The notes beneath the pieces were generated by a model that was not told the DNA's origin, did no database searches, and saw only the letters and a list, made by a program, of their open reading frames with translations. A DNA stretch of 59,413 nt from Pedobacter psychrodurus (GTDB taxonomy: Bacteria; Bacteroidota; Bacteroidia; Sphingobacteriales; Sphingobacteriaceae): NCBI RefSeq assembly GCF_004331735.1, contig NZ_SJSO01000030.1, positions 1 through 59,413 of the forward strand, in the 5' to 3' direction. This document shows positions 1 to 8,050 of the stretch, piece after piece. A program made the translations under genes and the position numbers. Every line of letters begins with the position of its first letter. Position 1 is the first letter of the stretch.

Positions 1-1
1 C

Positions 2-214
2 TGTTGGGATAACGCAGTTGCAGAGAGTTTCTTTAAAACTATAAAAACAGAAATGATATACCAGCAGATATATAAAACAAGATCGAAGGCCAGTTTAGCC
101 ATTTTTGAATATATAGAGGTATGGTATAATAGAAAAAGAAGACACTCTTTTTTGGGGTACTTATCGCCATTAGAGTTTGCAAACAGCTCAATAAACCCTA
201 AAATCGCAGCTTAA
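2..214 (+). CDS. IS3-family transposase OrfB, C-terminal fragment (cut by window edge)
   Basis: The first 70 codons visible are the end of an rve/DDE integrase-type transposase. The segment DNAVAESFFKTIKTE holds the final catalytic Glu of the DDE triad in the form typical of IS3/IS150 OrfB. It is followed by the usual YIEVWYNRKRRHSFLGYLSP tail, ending in TAA. The 5' part and OrfA lie outside the window. The IS right end should lie within about 80 bp downstream, but I could not define its inverted repeat. The family call is confident; the subgroup is not. Confidence 0.85.
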   Translation, partial: CWDNAVAESFFKTIKTEMIYQQIYKTRSKASLAIFEYIEVWYNRKRRHSFLGYLSPLEFANSSINPKIAA

Positions 215-348
215 AAAAGAAAAAAATCTAAAGTAATGCTTCTCAATAAAAATAATAATATGACAACAAAAAATCTCTAGTAGACTATTGCAATTCCACT
301 CTCCACTTCGCGTTGCTCCGGTCGAGATGACGACGATTCCATTGAGTC

Positions 349-530
349 TGTCATTCTGAACGCAGTGAAGACCTTGAAGCAAGCATGAATACCATTAAAA
401 CTCCTAACAACCAATGAATAATCCCTAAGCTATGAAATGCCGAACCTAAATAGCCTCGATGCGAGGGTAGTAAATTCATTAAAGTACAATGTAAACACCA
501 TACAGATTCTTCACTGCGTTCAGAATGACA
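349..530. repeat. Inverted intergenic repeat pair (TGTCATTCTGAACGCAGTGAAG type)
   Basis: A 22-nt arm at 349-370 is repeated as its exact reverse complement at 509-530, about 140 bp apart. The same core (GTCATTCTGA.CG.AGT.GAAG) appears inside the MITE at 33721-33863 and near 23590, so this is a dispersed family. Confidence 0.7.
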
Positions 531-544
531 TGAATAGCATAAAC

Positions 545-585
545 AAAAACAGGGCTGCTTTCGCTATGAATGCAACCCTGTTTTT
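545..585 (-). terminator. Terminator hairpin after der
   Basis: AAAACAGGG and CCCTGTTTT arms face each other across about 22 nt, with a T-run on both strands. It lies about 60 nt past the der stop codon and can work in both directions. Confidence 0.6.
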
Positions 586-642
586 AATAATATTATTAGG
601 CATTTGACCTTAAGCCTTATACCCTAAACCTTCAACCTCCAC

Positions 643-1944
643 TTATTTCTGTCTGAAATAAATCTGGATTGGTGCACCAGAAAAATCGAAGTTTTCTCTC
701 AATTTATTCTCGATGAAACGTTTATACGGATCTTTAATGTACTGTGGCAAGTTGCAGAAAAAGGCAAACATTGGCGAAGTGGCATTAATTTGTGTGATAT
801 ATTTTATCTTAATGTGTTTTCCTTTTAATGCTGGTGGTGGGAATTTCTCGATCAACGGCAACATGACATCATTTAATTTAGATGTAGGAATTTTCTTACT
901 ACGGTTTTTATAAACTTCCAAAGCAGCTTCAATTGCTTTGAAGATACGTTGCTTGTTTAATACCGAAGTAAATACAATTGGCACATCGGTAAACGGGCGG
1001 ATACGCTCATGAATCTGCTCTTCGAAAGCTTTCATGGTTTGGGTATTTTTTTCAATTAAATCCCATTTGTTAACCAGAATTACAATACCTTTTTTGTTCT
1101 TCTCAGCCAGGTGGAAAATATTAATATCCTGGCTTTCGATTCCTTCTACGGCATCGATCATTAACACCACAACATCAGCTTCTTCTAAGGCTTTAATGGT
1201 ACGCATTACCGAATAAAACTCTAAGTTTTCTTTAACCTTGGTTTTTTTACGTAATCCGGCAGTATCGATCAGCATAAACTCATGACCGAACTGGTTATAA
1301 TGGATTTTGATCGAATCGCGGGTTGTACCTGCATTTGCAGTAACGATATTACGTTCCTTACCAATCAGTGCATTAACCAAAGAAGATTTACCCACATTCG
1401 GACGACCTGCGATGGTAATTTTAGGCAATTGGTTTTCTTCTTCAGGAATGTCTTCGAAGTTCTTAACAACCTCATCTAACAACTCTCCTGTTCCAGAACC
1501 CGTCATTGATGATAATGCATATACTTCGCCTAATCCGAAGCCATAAAAGGTATGGATTTCGTTATATAAAGCGGTATTGTCTACTTTATTTGCACAAACA
1601 TAAACGGGTTTATTACTTCTGCGCAGTACTTGGGCGATGTCGTCGTCTAAATCGGTGATACCTGTAGTTACATCAACCATAAAGATTAATACACTGGCTT
1701 CTTCGATCGCGATCATTACCTGCTCGCGAATTGCAGCTTCGTAAACATCTTCTGAATTGGCTACATAACCACCAGTATCGATTACGGTAAATTGCCTGTC
1801 TGTCCACTCGCCTACGCCATAGTGCCTATCGCGGGTTACGCCGCTTATATCATCTACAATCGCCTTACGGCTTTCGGTTAATCTATTAAAAAGGGTACTT
1901 TTGCCTACGTTTGGCCTGCCTACGATGGCTATAATATTACTCAT
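643..1944 (-). CDS. der: Ribosome-associated double GTPase Der (EngA)
   Basis: Der is an essential GTPase that assists maturation of the 50S ribosomal subunit. Two complete G domains are visible in tandem. The first has GRPNVGKSTL near residue 9, DTGG near 58 and NKVD near 119. The second has GRPNVGKSSL near 181, DTAG near 228 and NKWD near 293. A C-terminal KH-like domain follows and ends in IQIYFRQK. At 433 residues it has the normal family length. It is the last gene of a minus-strand group with a thioredoxin-like gene and era, but the 156-bp gap to the thioredoxin gene leaves room for its own promoter. Confidence 0.97.
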   Translation of the reverse strand: MSNIIAIVGRPNVGKSTLFNRLTESRKAIVDDISGVTRDRHYGVGEWTDRQFTVIDTGGYVANSEDVYEAAIREQVMIAIEEASVLIFMVDVTTGITDLDDDIAQVLRRSNKPVYVCANKVDNTALYNEIHTFYGFGLGEVYALSSMTGSGTGELLDEVVKNFEDIPEEENQLPKITIAGRPNVGKSSLVNALIGKERNIVTANAGTTRDSIKIHYNQFGHEFMLIDTAGLRKKTKVKENLEFYSVMRTIKALEEADVVVLMIDAVEGIESQDINIFHLAEKNKKGIVILVNKWDLIEKNTQTMKAFEEQIHERIRPFTDVPIVFTSVLNKQRIFKAIEAALEVYKNRSKKIPTSKLNDVMLPLIEKFPPPALKGKHIKIKYITQINATSPMFAFFCNLPQYIKDPYKRFIENKLRENFDFSGAPIQIYFRQK

Positions 1945-2100
1945 GGGTGTTCTATTGATAGTTAATGGCTTATAGTTAACGGTCGTGATGTTTAAGCAAG
2001 CTGCCTAAACTATTTTGGCTATCAGCCATTGACTATCAACTACTAACCGATCTATTTCGGGCTGCAAAGGTACGGTTATTTTTCGTAACCTCTATTAATA

Positions 2101-2607
2101 TTAATTTTTATACTTTTCTAAAAGTCCTTTTATTACTTCTTCGGTTAATTGATTTCCCTCCAACAAAGGAAAACCTTCCCATCTTACAATTCCTTTCGGA
2201 TCGATAAGAATAGCATGCGGAATGCCTTTAACCTGAAGCGAATCTTTTACTGTCCCCTTCGTGTCGATGGCTTCAAAATAGTTGATTTTAGGATTACTAA
2301 AAGCTTCTACTTTTTCTGCTGCCTCATCAGAAACCCCAATAATGACAATTTTATCGGCATATTTCTTTTGGAGATCGTTTAAGGTAGGAATATATGCGCG
2401 GCATGGTCCGCACCAGGTTGCCCAAAAATCAATCAGGACAAACTTCCCTTTGGTATCAGGCTGTTTTGAAATCCATTTTTCGACCACCAGTTCTGGCGCT
2501 TTTTCATTCAGGATAGATTTTGCCCACAATTTTTTACCATTGTTTGATTCCTGTGCAAAAACCGCTGTACCCATTAACAGCAAGAGAAACGTTAATCTTA
2601 TTTTCAT
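2101..2607 (-). CDS. Secreted TlpA-like thioredoxin-fold protein
   Basis: This 168-residue protein starts with a signal peptide (MKIRLTFLLLLMGTAVFAQ) and has one thioredoxin/AhpC-TSA type domain. The redox motif FWATWCGPCRAY is intact near residue 66. The cis-Pro region IPHAILIDPKG is near 129. It most likely works in the periplasm as a thiol-disulfide reductant. It sits between era and der, about 30 bp downstream of era, so co-transcription with era is plausible. An AAGG-type ribosome site precedes the ATG. The substrate cannot be told from sequence. Confidence 0.85.
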   Translation of the reverse strand: MKIRLTFLLLLMGTAVFAQESNNGKKLWAKSILNEKAPELVVEKWISKQPDTKGKFVLIDFWATWCGPCRAYIPTLNDLQKKYADKIVIIGVSDEAAEKVEAFSNPKINYFEAIDTKGTVKDSLQVKGIPHAILIDPKGIVRWEGFPLLEGNQLTEEVIKGLLEKYKN

Positions 2608-2638
2608 CCTTATTAATTCTATCTAATAAAAATCGAAA

Positions 2639-3535
2639 TTAATTATCGTAACCAAAGCTTTTTAGGTAATTCTTTTTACTTCTCCAGTCGGGGATTACCT
2701 TAACAAACATTTCTAAGAAAACTTTGCTGTCTAAAAATTTCTCGATTTCTAAACGCGCCTCAGTACCAACTTTCTTCAACATGCTCCCTGCAGTACCGAT
2801 TAAAATGTTCTTTTGCGAATCGCGTTCTACCACAATTTCTGCAGTAATCCTGATCATCGCACCTTTCCCGTTTTTCAGTTCTTCTTCTTTAAAACTCTTT
2901 ACAATTACCTCGGTGCTGTAAGGAATTTCTTTTTGATAATTAAGGAAGATTTTTTCGCGGATAATCTCCGAAACGAAGAAACGTTCTGAGCGATCCGTTA
3001 AATCTTCTTTGTCGTAATATGGTGGATGTTCTGGCAACATTTCCAGCACGCGGTCCAATAATCCGTCGACATTGTGTTTATGTAAAGCCGAAATTGCATA
3101 AATAGCAACCGGATTTAACTTCTCCTGCCAGTAAGCAATCTTCTCATCAACCTGTTCTTGTAATGCCTTATCAATTTTATTAATGAGTACAATTGTAGGA
3201 ATATTACGGTTCAGAATTTTCTCTAAAACGTCCTCTTCATCGTGTGCTTCATTAATGTCGGTTACGAATAAAAGTACGTCGGCATCGGTCAAAGATCCGT
3301 TCACAAAGCTCATCATACTCTCTTGTAAACTGTATTTTGGCTTAATTATACCCGGAGTATCAGAGAAAACGATCTGATATTCTTCTTCATTTACGATCCC
3401 TAAAATGCGGTGTCTTGTGGTTTGTGCCTTAGGAGTTATAATGCTAAGTCGCTCGCCTACAAGCACATTCATGAGGGTAGATTTACCTACATTTGGTTTA
3501 CCTATTATACTAACAAAACCTGCTTTATGCGCCAT
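2639..3535 (-). CDS. era: GTPase Era, 16S rRNA-binding
   Basis: Era binds the 3' end of 16S rRNA during 30S assembly. The G domain shows GKPNVGKSTL near residue 12, DTPG near 60 and NKID near 120. The C-terminal type-2 KH domain carries IGTAGSMLKKVGTEARLEIE. I chose the ATG giving MAHKAGFVSI (298 residues). A longer frame would start at TTG at 3568 and add eleven unconserved residues. The gene is divergent from the tRNA promoter at 3557-3588. Confidence 0.96.
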   Translation of the reverse strand: MAHKAGFVSIIGKPNVGKSTLMNVLVGERLSIITPKAQTTRHRILGIVNEEEYQIVFSDTPGIIKPKYSLQESMMSFVNGSLTDADVLLFVTDINEAHDEEDVLEKILNRNIPTIVLINKIDKALQEQVDEKIAYWQEKLNPVAIYAISALHKHNVDGLLDRVLEMLPEHPPYYDKEDLTDRSERFFVSEIIREKIFLNYQKEIPYSTEVIVKSFKEEELKNGKGAMIRITAEIVVERDSQKNILIGTAGSMLKKVGTEARLEIEKFLDSKVFLEMFVKVIPDWRSKKNYLKSFGYDN

Positions 3536-3556
3536 TAAAATATTTTTTAAAAAAAA

Positions 3557-3588
3557 TTTGCAGCACAAAGAAACGAATTATATCTTTG
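3557..3588 (+). promoter_or_regulatory. Bacteroidetes-type promoter for the tRNA cluster
   Basis: A -33-like TTTG at 3557-3560 and a -7 box TATCTTTG at 3581-3588 are separated by 20 nt, matching the TTTG/TAnnTTTG consensus of Bacteroidetes primary-sigma promoters. The first tRNA starts about 60 nt downstream. Confidence 0.7.
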
Positions 3589-3648
3589 CATTCCAATTCG
3601 GAAACAGAGTTAAGGATTTAATTCAACGAAAAAACGAGTTGTATAGAG

Positions 3649-3724
<76 letters not shown>

Positions 3725-3799
3725 AGAAGTTGGGAGTTGAGAGTGTTAAGTTGGGAGTTTCTCCAAACTAAATATTCCAAAGTCAAAACTCAGATTAAT

Positions 3800-3871
3800 G
3801 GCCCGTTCGTCTAGGGGTGAGGACGCCAGATTTTCATTCTGGAAACAGGGGTTCGATTCCCCTACGGGCTA
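3800..3871 (+). tRNA. tRNA-Glu (TTC), copy 1
   Basis: A 72-nt cloverleaf with anticodon TTC in the loop ATTTTCATT, acceptor GGCCCGT/ACGGGCT and T-arm GGGGTTCGATTCCCC. CCA is not encoded, unlike the neighbouring fMet gene. Confidence 0.95.
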
Positions 3872-3873
3872 CG

Positions 3874-3904
3874 AAACCGCTACAAGAGCTGAGCGGTTTT
3901 TTTT
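3874..3904 (+). terminator. Rho-independent terminator after first tRNA pair
   Basis: Stem AACCGCT/AGCGGTT followed by a run of eight T, directly after tRNA-Glu copy 1. Its presence implies that copy 2 needs its own promoter or read-through. Confidence 0.75.
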
Positions 3905-3961
3905 ATCAGTTTCAACACTGTAAAATTGAAGGTTGGTATTTCCCTTAAAAATACATGAGAG

Positions 3962-4037
<76 letters not shown>

Positions 4038-4112
4038 AGAAGTTGGGAGTTGAGAGTGTTAAGTTAGGAGTTTCTCCAAACTAAATACTCCAAAGTCAAA
4101 ACTCAGATTAAT

Positions 4113-4184
4113 GGCCCGTTCGTCTAGGGGTGAGGACGCCAGATTTTCATTCTGGAAACAGGGGTTCGATTCCCCTACGGGCTA
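4113..4184 (+). tRNA. tRNA-Glu (TTC), copy 2
   Basis: Identical over 72 nt to the copy at 3800-3871, with anticodon TTC and no encoded CCA. It is followed directly by a second, unrelated terminator. Confidence 0.95.
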
Positions 4185-4187
4185 CTT

Positions 4188-4224
4188 AAACCCGCTAACA
4201 TATTGATTGTTAGCGGGTTTTGTG
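4188..4224 (+). terminator. Rho-independent terminator after second tRNA pair
   Basis: Perfect 10-bp stem CCCGCTAACA/TGTTAGCGGG with a 7-nt loop, followed by TTTTGTGTTTT. Confidence 0.8.
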
Positions 4225-4257
4225 TTTTAATGATAGAATCAATTTCTGCTAAGATTA

Positions 4258-4491
4258 TCAATAAGAGTTTGATTTTAAGTAATTTACACTGCTTTCGTTG
4301 TGTTCTAAACTCCCATCAAGGTTAGGTAAGGGATTTAGAACACTTTCATCCATCTCGTTATCGGTTTCTTCATCATCCATAATTATATTAACGATTATCT
4401 CGGCGACCAGATCTAGGAATTTATCTTCTTTTTCCTTTAAAATTACCTTTTTGCTTTTCTGTTTGCGTAGTGCATGTCTTTTCTTTTCCAT
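4258..4491 (-). CDS. Small charged hypothetical protein
   Basis: This is a 77-residue frame that I do not recognise. The N-terminus is strongly basic (MEKKRHALRKQKSKKVILKEKEDK). Next comes a short hydrophobic helix-like stretch (FLDLVAEIIVNIIM), then an acidic, Asn-rich tail. The asymmetric charge and absence of rare codons favour a real gene over a chance frame, but there is no domain support. It is convergent with the tRNA cluster and divergent from the three-gene cassette at 4869-7590, at the edge of what looks like an accessory region. Confidence 0.5.
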   Translation of the reverse strand: MEKKRHALRKQKSKKVILKEKEDKFLDLVAEIIVNIIMDDEETDNEMDESVLNPLPNLDGSLEHNESSVNYLKSNSY

Positions 4492-4868
4492 TTCATTAAG
4501 ATTTAAGGTTAAATAGAACTGAATCTTACGAATTTTTTAGGCTTATAATGACCCACTTTTTTCTTACTATAGTCTAACACCAAAACAAATTAAGATGAAA
4601 AGAATATTTAAATGTCATACCTGAAGAATCAGCAATATCAATGATAGAACTGTCAAAATCTCTCTGAAACAGCAAGTAAATTATGTTGTCGCAAGCTTTT
4701 ATCACTTGATGGGGTATGACTTCTTTGTTTCTAAATGCATTAGTAAAACAGATTTATTTTTCTGTTATAGTAATTCTCTAAATTATCCATACCCAATCTT
4801 CAATAAAATCTCAGGACTTCCAAAAAATAAAATACATAAATTAGATACAAATTCAACCGACAACTAAA
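4492..4868. other. Gap before the cassette, with a possible coding remnant
   Basis: There is no intact gene. On the minus strand between about 4790 and 4574, two short frames joined by a frameshift near 4740 read like protein. One begins MDNLENYYNRKINLFY, the next includes NKEVIPHQVIKACDNIIYL. This could be a degraded gene, but I recognise no family. No TAnnTTTG promoter is evident before the ATG at 4869. Confidence 0.25.
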
Positions 4869-5654
4869 ATGACCGGAACCTGTAAGCTTTGCCTCAATGA
4901 AAGTGAACTTAAGCAATCACATATTATTCCTGAATTTATGTATCAAAACGTTTATGATGAAAATCCAAAACGTTTCTATAGCTTAAATGTTGTTTTGGAT
5001 AACGATGGTCAATCATCTTCAAAGATTCTTCAAAAAGGTGTACGTGAGCGTTTATTGTGCGAGGAGTGCGAAGGAAAATTCAGCAAATATGAAGATTACG
5101 CCGCAGAGACCATCTACGCTAAAAGAAATAGAAATAAGGCATACATAGCAAAGTCAAGTGTCTCAGCCGATGGTATCTACTTTCTCTACGAATATGAAGG
5201 ATTTAGCTATAAAGAATTTAAAATATTTTTGATGAGTTTACTATGGCGTGTAATTATTTCAGAATCATATCATACGCCTGAAATCGATGCTAAATTTGTA
5301 GAGCAGCTAAGAACGGCACTTCATAATGAAAACCCCCTAGATTATGATGATTTTGGTTGCTTAGTTCAAGTTCTTAAAGATAGAACTGGCCAGATTGTTG
5401 GCAAGTTAATATTACAGCCTTATATGACTGGGGGAGTAAACAGTGATGTGCTGAACATTTTGATTGATGGATTTGTCTACAGCTTTTATTTGCAGTCCAA
5501 AATGATACCAGAAAGCCAAAAGACTCCCTTTTTAAAACAAGATGGTAAAATGGAAATCATTGGTCGCTTACTTGAAGCTGACAGAGGTTTGGTTGATAAA
5601 TTAAAAGCAGCGTTTGACTTTTTTACGAAGAAAATAAAAAATAATGGAAGCTGA
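4869..5654 (+). CDS. HNH-like zinc-binding protein, first gene of a three-gene cassette
   Basis: This 261-residue protein begins with a treble-clef-like pattern: CKLC at residues 5-8, SHIIPEF at 17-23 and LLCEECE at 62-68. The spacing of Cys-x2-Cys, His-Ile-x-Pro and Cys-x2-Cys resembles HNH nucleases. However, the usual Asp before His is Ser, and the last His (as in CxxCH) is Glu, so nuclease activity is uncertain. The remaining 190 residues are mostly helical and not recognised. The end overlaps the next gene by 11 bp (stop at 5652, next ATG at 5644), which indicates translational coupling. A role in binding or cutting nucleic acid is inference. Confidence 0.75.
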   Translation: MTGTCKLCLNESELKQSHIIPEFMYQNVYDENPKRFYSLNVVLDNDGQSSSKILQKGVRERLLCEECEGKFSKYEDYAAETIYAKRNRNKAYIAKSSVSADGIYFLYEYEGFSYKEFKIFLMSLLWRVIISESYHTPEIDAKFVEQLRTALHNENPLDYDDFGCLVQVLKDRTGQIVGKLILQPYMTGGVNSDVLNILIDGFVYSFYLQSKMIPESQKTPFLKQDGKMEIIGRLLEADRGLVDKLKAAFDFFTKKIKNNGS

Positions 5655-6663
5655 TTTTCAGACATTCGCGAACAATAAGGAATTGATTGCGAACATCGAG
5701 TCAAACCTTGATTATCTTAATGATCAATTTAACGTACTAAAAGACCTAACCAAAATAACTGTTAGTGATGAGAGTTTCAATCAGGCTATAACCGCTTTCT
5801 ATAAGGTATTTGAATTGATTCCTCTCCTCGCTCCACATATTAATTCCTATGAAATGCCTTTTTTTAGAGCACGGCACAATAAAATAAAAAACAAGCTTTA
5901 TAAAAACATAGGAGACATTTCTTACAATAAGGAAAGACCAGATTTGATTGAAGCGGGGAGATTTAATCAACCGAAACAAGCTGTATTTTATGCTTCGCTA
6001 CCTTTTGAAAACATCCCAATTAATCCAAGTCTAACCGCATGTCTCGAAACATGCAAAGGGCTGACAGATCAAAATCATCCAGTGCAGTTAACAGACTTTA
6101 CGATTAGCAGATGGAAGATAAAATCGCCATTCTACGTAATCAATTTTTGCTTTGACGAAGACCATCTGAAGGCAAATGCTGAACTGAAACTTCAGACAGA
6201 CGAATACCTAAACAACATCAAAGCATGCTTGAATAAATATGCATCGGACTTTGTGCTTGAATTTTTAACGTATTTTTCCGAAATGAGTGGAAATAGGACA
6301 CCAACAAAAAATGAATATTATATTCTTACTGCAATGTTTTACGCCATGCGTTACTATTATAAGGAGAAGCTAAAAAAAGATATTCATGGTTTAATCTATC
6401 CAAGTGCAATGACAGAGACAAATGGTTTAAACATTGTCTTAACTACAACTGCTGTAGACAAATTTCTAAAACCAGACAAGGTAGCTATGTACAGGTTTTT
6501 CTTAGATGGTAAGACTTATCATGCTGCCCCTTGTTCCAATGCCGTTGATATCTTAAATGATGAATTTAATATTACCGGATTTCGCAGAATACCTGAAAAT
6601 AGATGGTACACAGTTGAATGCGAAGCCGAAAATGGAGGACCACTAAAGGAATCTAGAGATTAA
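5644..6663 (+). CDS. RES-domain-like protein, possible NAD+-consuming toxin or effector
   Basis: A 339-residue protein with features of the RES domain (named for conserved Arg, Glu, Ser). FFRARH lies at residues 73-78, AGRFNQPKQAVFYAS at 104-118, and TACLETC at 131-137 with Glu135 in the expected place. A candidate Ser occurs in AAPCSNAVD near residue 297. RES proteins such as MbcT and ParT have an ADP-ribosyltransferase-like fold and destroy or use NAD+. This copy is longer than the roughly 150-200-residue toxins of Xre-RES pairs, with about 60 N-terminal residues before the domain, and no Xre-type antitoxin lies next to it. It overlaps the upstream gene by 11 bp. The domain call is by motif only. 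Confidence 0.65.
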   Translation: MEADFQTFANNKELIANIESNLDYLNDQFNVLKDLTKITVSDESFNQAITAFYKVFELIPLLAPHINSYEMPFFRARHNKIKNKLYKNIGDISYNKERPDLIEAGRFNQPKQAVFYASLPFENIPINPSLTACLETCKGLTDQNHPVQLTDFTISRWKIKSPFYVINFCFDEDHLKANAELKLQTDEYLNNIKACLNKYASDFVLEFLTYFSEMSGNRTPTKNEYYILTAMFYAMRYYYKEKLKKDIHGLIYPSAMTETNGLNIVLTTTAVDKFLKPDKVAMYRFFLDGKTYHAAPCSNAVDILNDEFNITGFRRIPENRWYTVECEAENGGPLKESRD

Positions 6664-6681
6664 TTAATTAGACCTAACAAA

Positions 6682-7590
6682 ATGCAAAAAATAGAAGGAA
6701 AACTTTATACTCCATTTCAGAAAAAACATAAGAAAGTCTCAGTTGATAGAAAAGATGGTAGCTGGAATTTTACATTTGAGGATGAATTGAAATGGGAACG
6801 TCTTGATGCAACAGTAAATCGTGTAAGAGCTAGTGAAGGATACATGGTTAGTTCGTTTAGAGAACTTATTGATGAAGTTGCAATTGTTACCATTAACAAT
6901 AAGAATTTTGAGATGTTCTACAGGGGGCAGTTGGACGACTACAAAAATAATACAGCTGAATATTTCAAAGATCGAGTTGCAAAATCAACAATATACCCAA
7001 CAATATGTCGACCCGAAAAGAATTCTGATGGGAAAACGAAGTATTCTATTAAAAAAAACCAAATCATTGAAAGGTATGATCGGTTGGAACAAATGATCAA
7101 ACTTGTGGAAGGCAAAAAAAGGCGGTATTTCAAAGAATACTATTATGCACTCTTTCAGCATTATGATATTCTCCCAACACCATTAATCGATATTACTCAA
7201 TCTCTTAGGGTAGCTGCGACATTTGCTTTAAGGAATTCTAGTAGTGGCTATCTATATGTTTTTGGCCTTCCTTATCCCAATCAGAGTATATCATACTATT
7301 CCGACTTAGGGATAGTTCTAATCAAACTTCAAAATGTTTTGCAGACAGATTCTTTAAGGCCAAGATACCAAGAAGGTTTTTTAGTTGGGAAATATCCGAT
7401 TGTTCCGACAAAGACACAAGGCGATGATCTTGCTAACAGAATGGTGGCGAAATTTAAATTAGATAACACCGATGGCAAATTTTGGGATAAACATTTTCCG
7501 CCTATGCCTGAAGAGGTGCTTTATCCTAAGAATGACAGTATTGAATTGGAATTATTGAAGGCAAAGCGAGAATTCGACAAGCTAGTTTAA
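6682..7590 (+). CDS. FRG-domain protein, third gene of the cassette
   Basis: A 302-residue protein matching the FRG domain. The name-giving motif appears as FYRGQ at residues 79-83. The second hallmark, QHYDILPTPLIDITQSLRVA, is at 159-178, with the usual His160, Pro-Thr and Asp170. A strand YLYVFGLP and a late RPRYQEGFLVG segment complete the domain. FRG proteins are common in prophages and defence islands, but their biochemical role is not established. The gene begins 18 bp after the RES-like gene, so the three genes form one operon. Immunity or modulation of the RES partner is one possibility, a second effector another. Confidence 0.8.
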   Translation: MQKIEGKLYTPFQKKHKKVSVDRKDGSWNFTFEDELKWERLDATVNRVRASEGYMVSSFRELIDEVAIVTINNKNFEMFYRGQLDDYKNNTAEYFKDRVAKSTIYPTICRPEKNSDGKTKYSIKKNQIIERYDRLEQMIKLVEGKKRRYFKEYYYALFQHYDILPTPLIDITQSLRVAATFALRNSSSGYLYVFGLPYPNQSISYYSDLGIVLIKLQNVLQTDSLRPRYQEGFLVGKYPIVPTKTQGDDLANRMVAKFKLDNTDGKFWDKHFPPMPEEVLYPKNDSIELELLKAKREFDKLV

Positions 7591-8050
7591 TGATATTCAA
7601 CATGCTGGAGATACTTGGCATAATATAAACTAACATAAAATAATTTCCACTCGTTTTGAGTGATTTTTGTTTTAATACTTCTTCAACAGCATCAACGTCT
7701 GGGTGATGTCAGCCTTTTCTCTTTGGTCCAATGGCTAAGGTTAGGATATTGGCAAATTATCAAAATCTAGTTGGTTTTAAGATTTTGTAAATCAAATACT
7801 TATACACATTTTATTTCGTAATAAAATGAAAATCAATGACTATATGAGGATTTTAGTGCGTTGTAGCAGGCGAGAAATCGTCATTGCGAGAAGGCTTTTT
7901 CAGCCGACGAAGCAATCTTACAACTGTTGCTACTAGCGTTCGCTTTAAGATTGCTTCGTGCCTCGCAATGACGACTTTTCTTTAGAATCTAATTCAAAGA
8001 TTTCCCCCTGCCTGCATCAGGCAGGGAGAAACGATGAGAAAGAATTTTTA
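7591..8050. other. Gap between the cassette and the Gfo/Idh locus
   Basis: No gene is visible. The main content is the inverted repeat at 7879-7974. It separates the convergent cassette and sugar-oxidoreductase locus. Confidence 0.6.
7879..7974. repeat. Dispersed palindromic repeat, CGTCATTGCGAG family
   Basis: The ends CGTCATTGCGAG and CTCGCAATGACG are exact reverse complements, and the inner GAAGCAATCTT/AAGATTGCTTC also pairs. The result is a long hairpin of about 96 nt. The same ends occur at 9229 and 23661. Confidence 0.85.

Larger units (their letters stand above)
215..642. other. Non-coding gap with intergenic repeats
   Basis: No convincing gene lies between the IS fragment and der. 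The stretch probably includes the IS right end, then dispersed-repeat sequence near 290-385 and 505-531, and a bidirectional hairpin at 545-585. The small reading frame through this stretch consists of repeat sequence. Confidence 0.6.
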
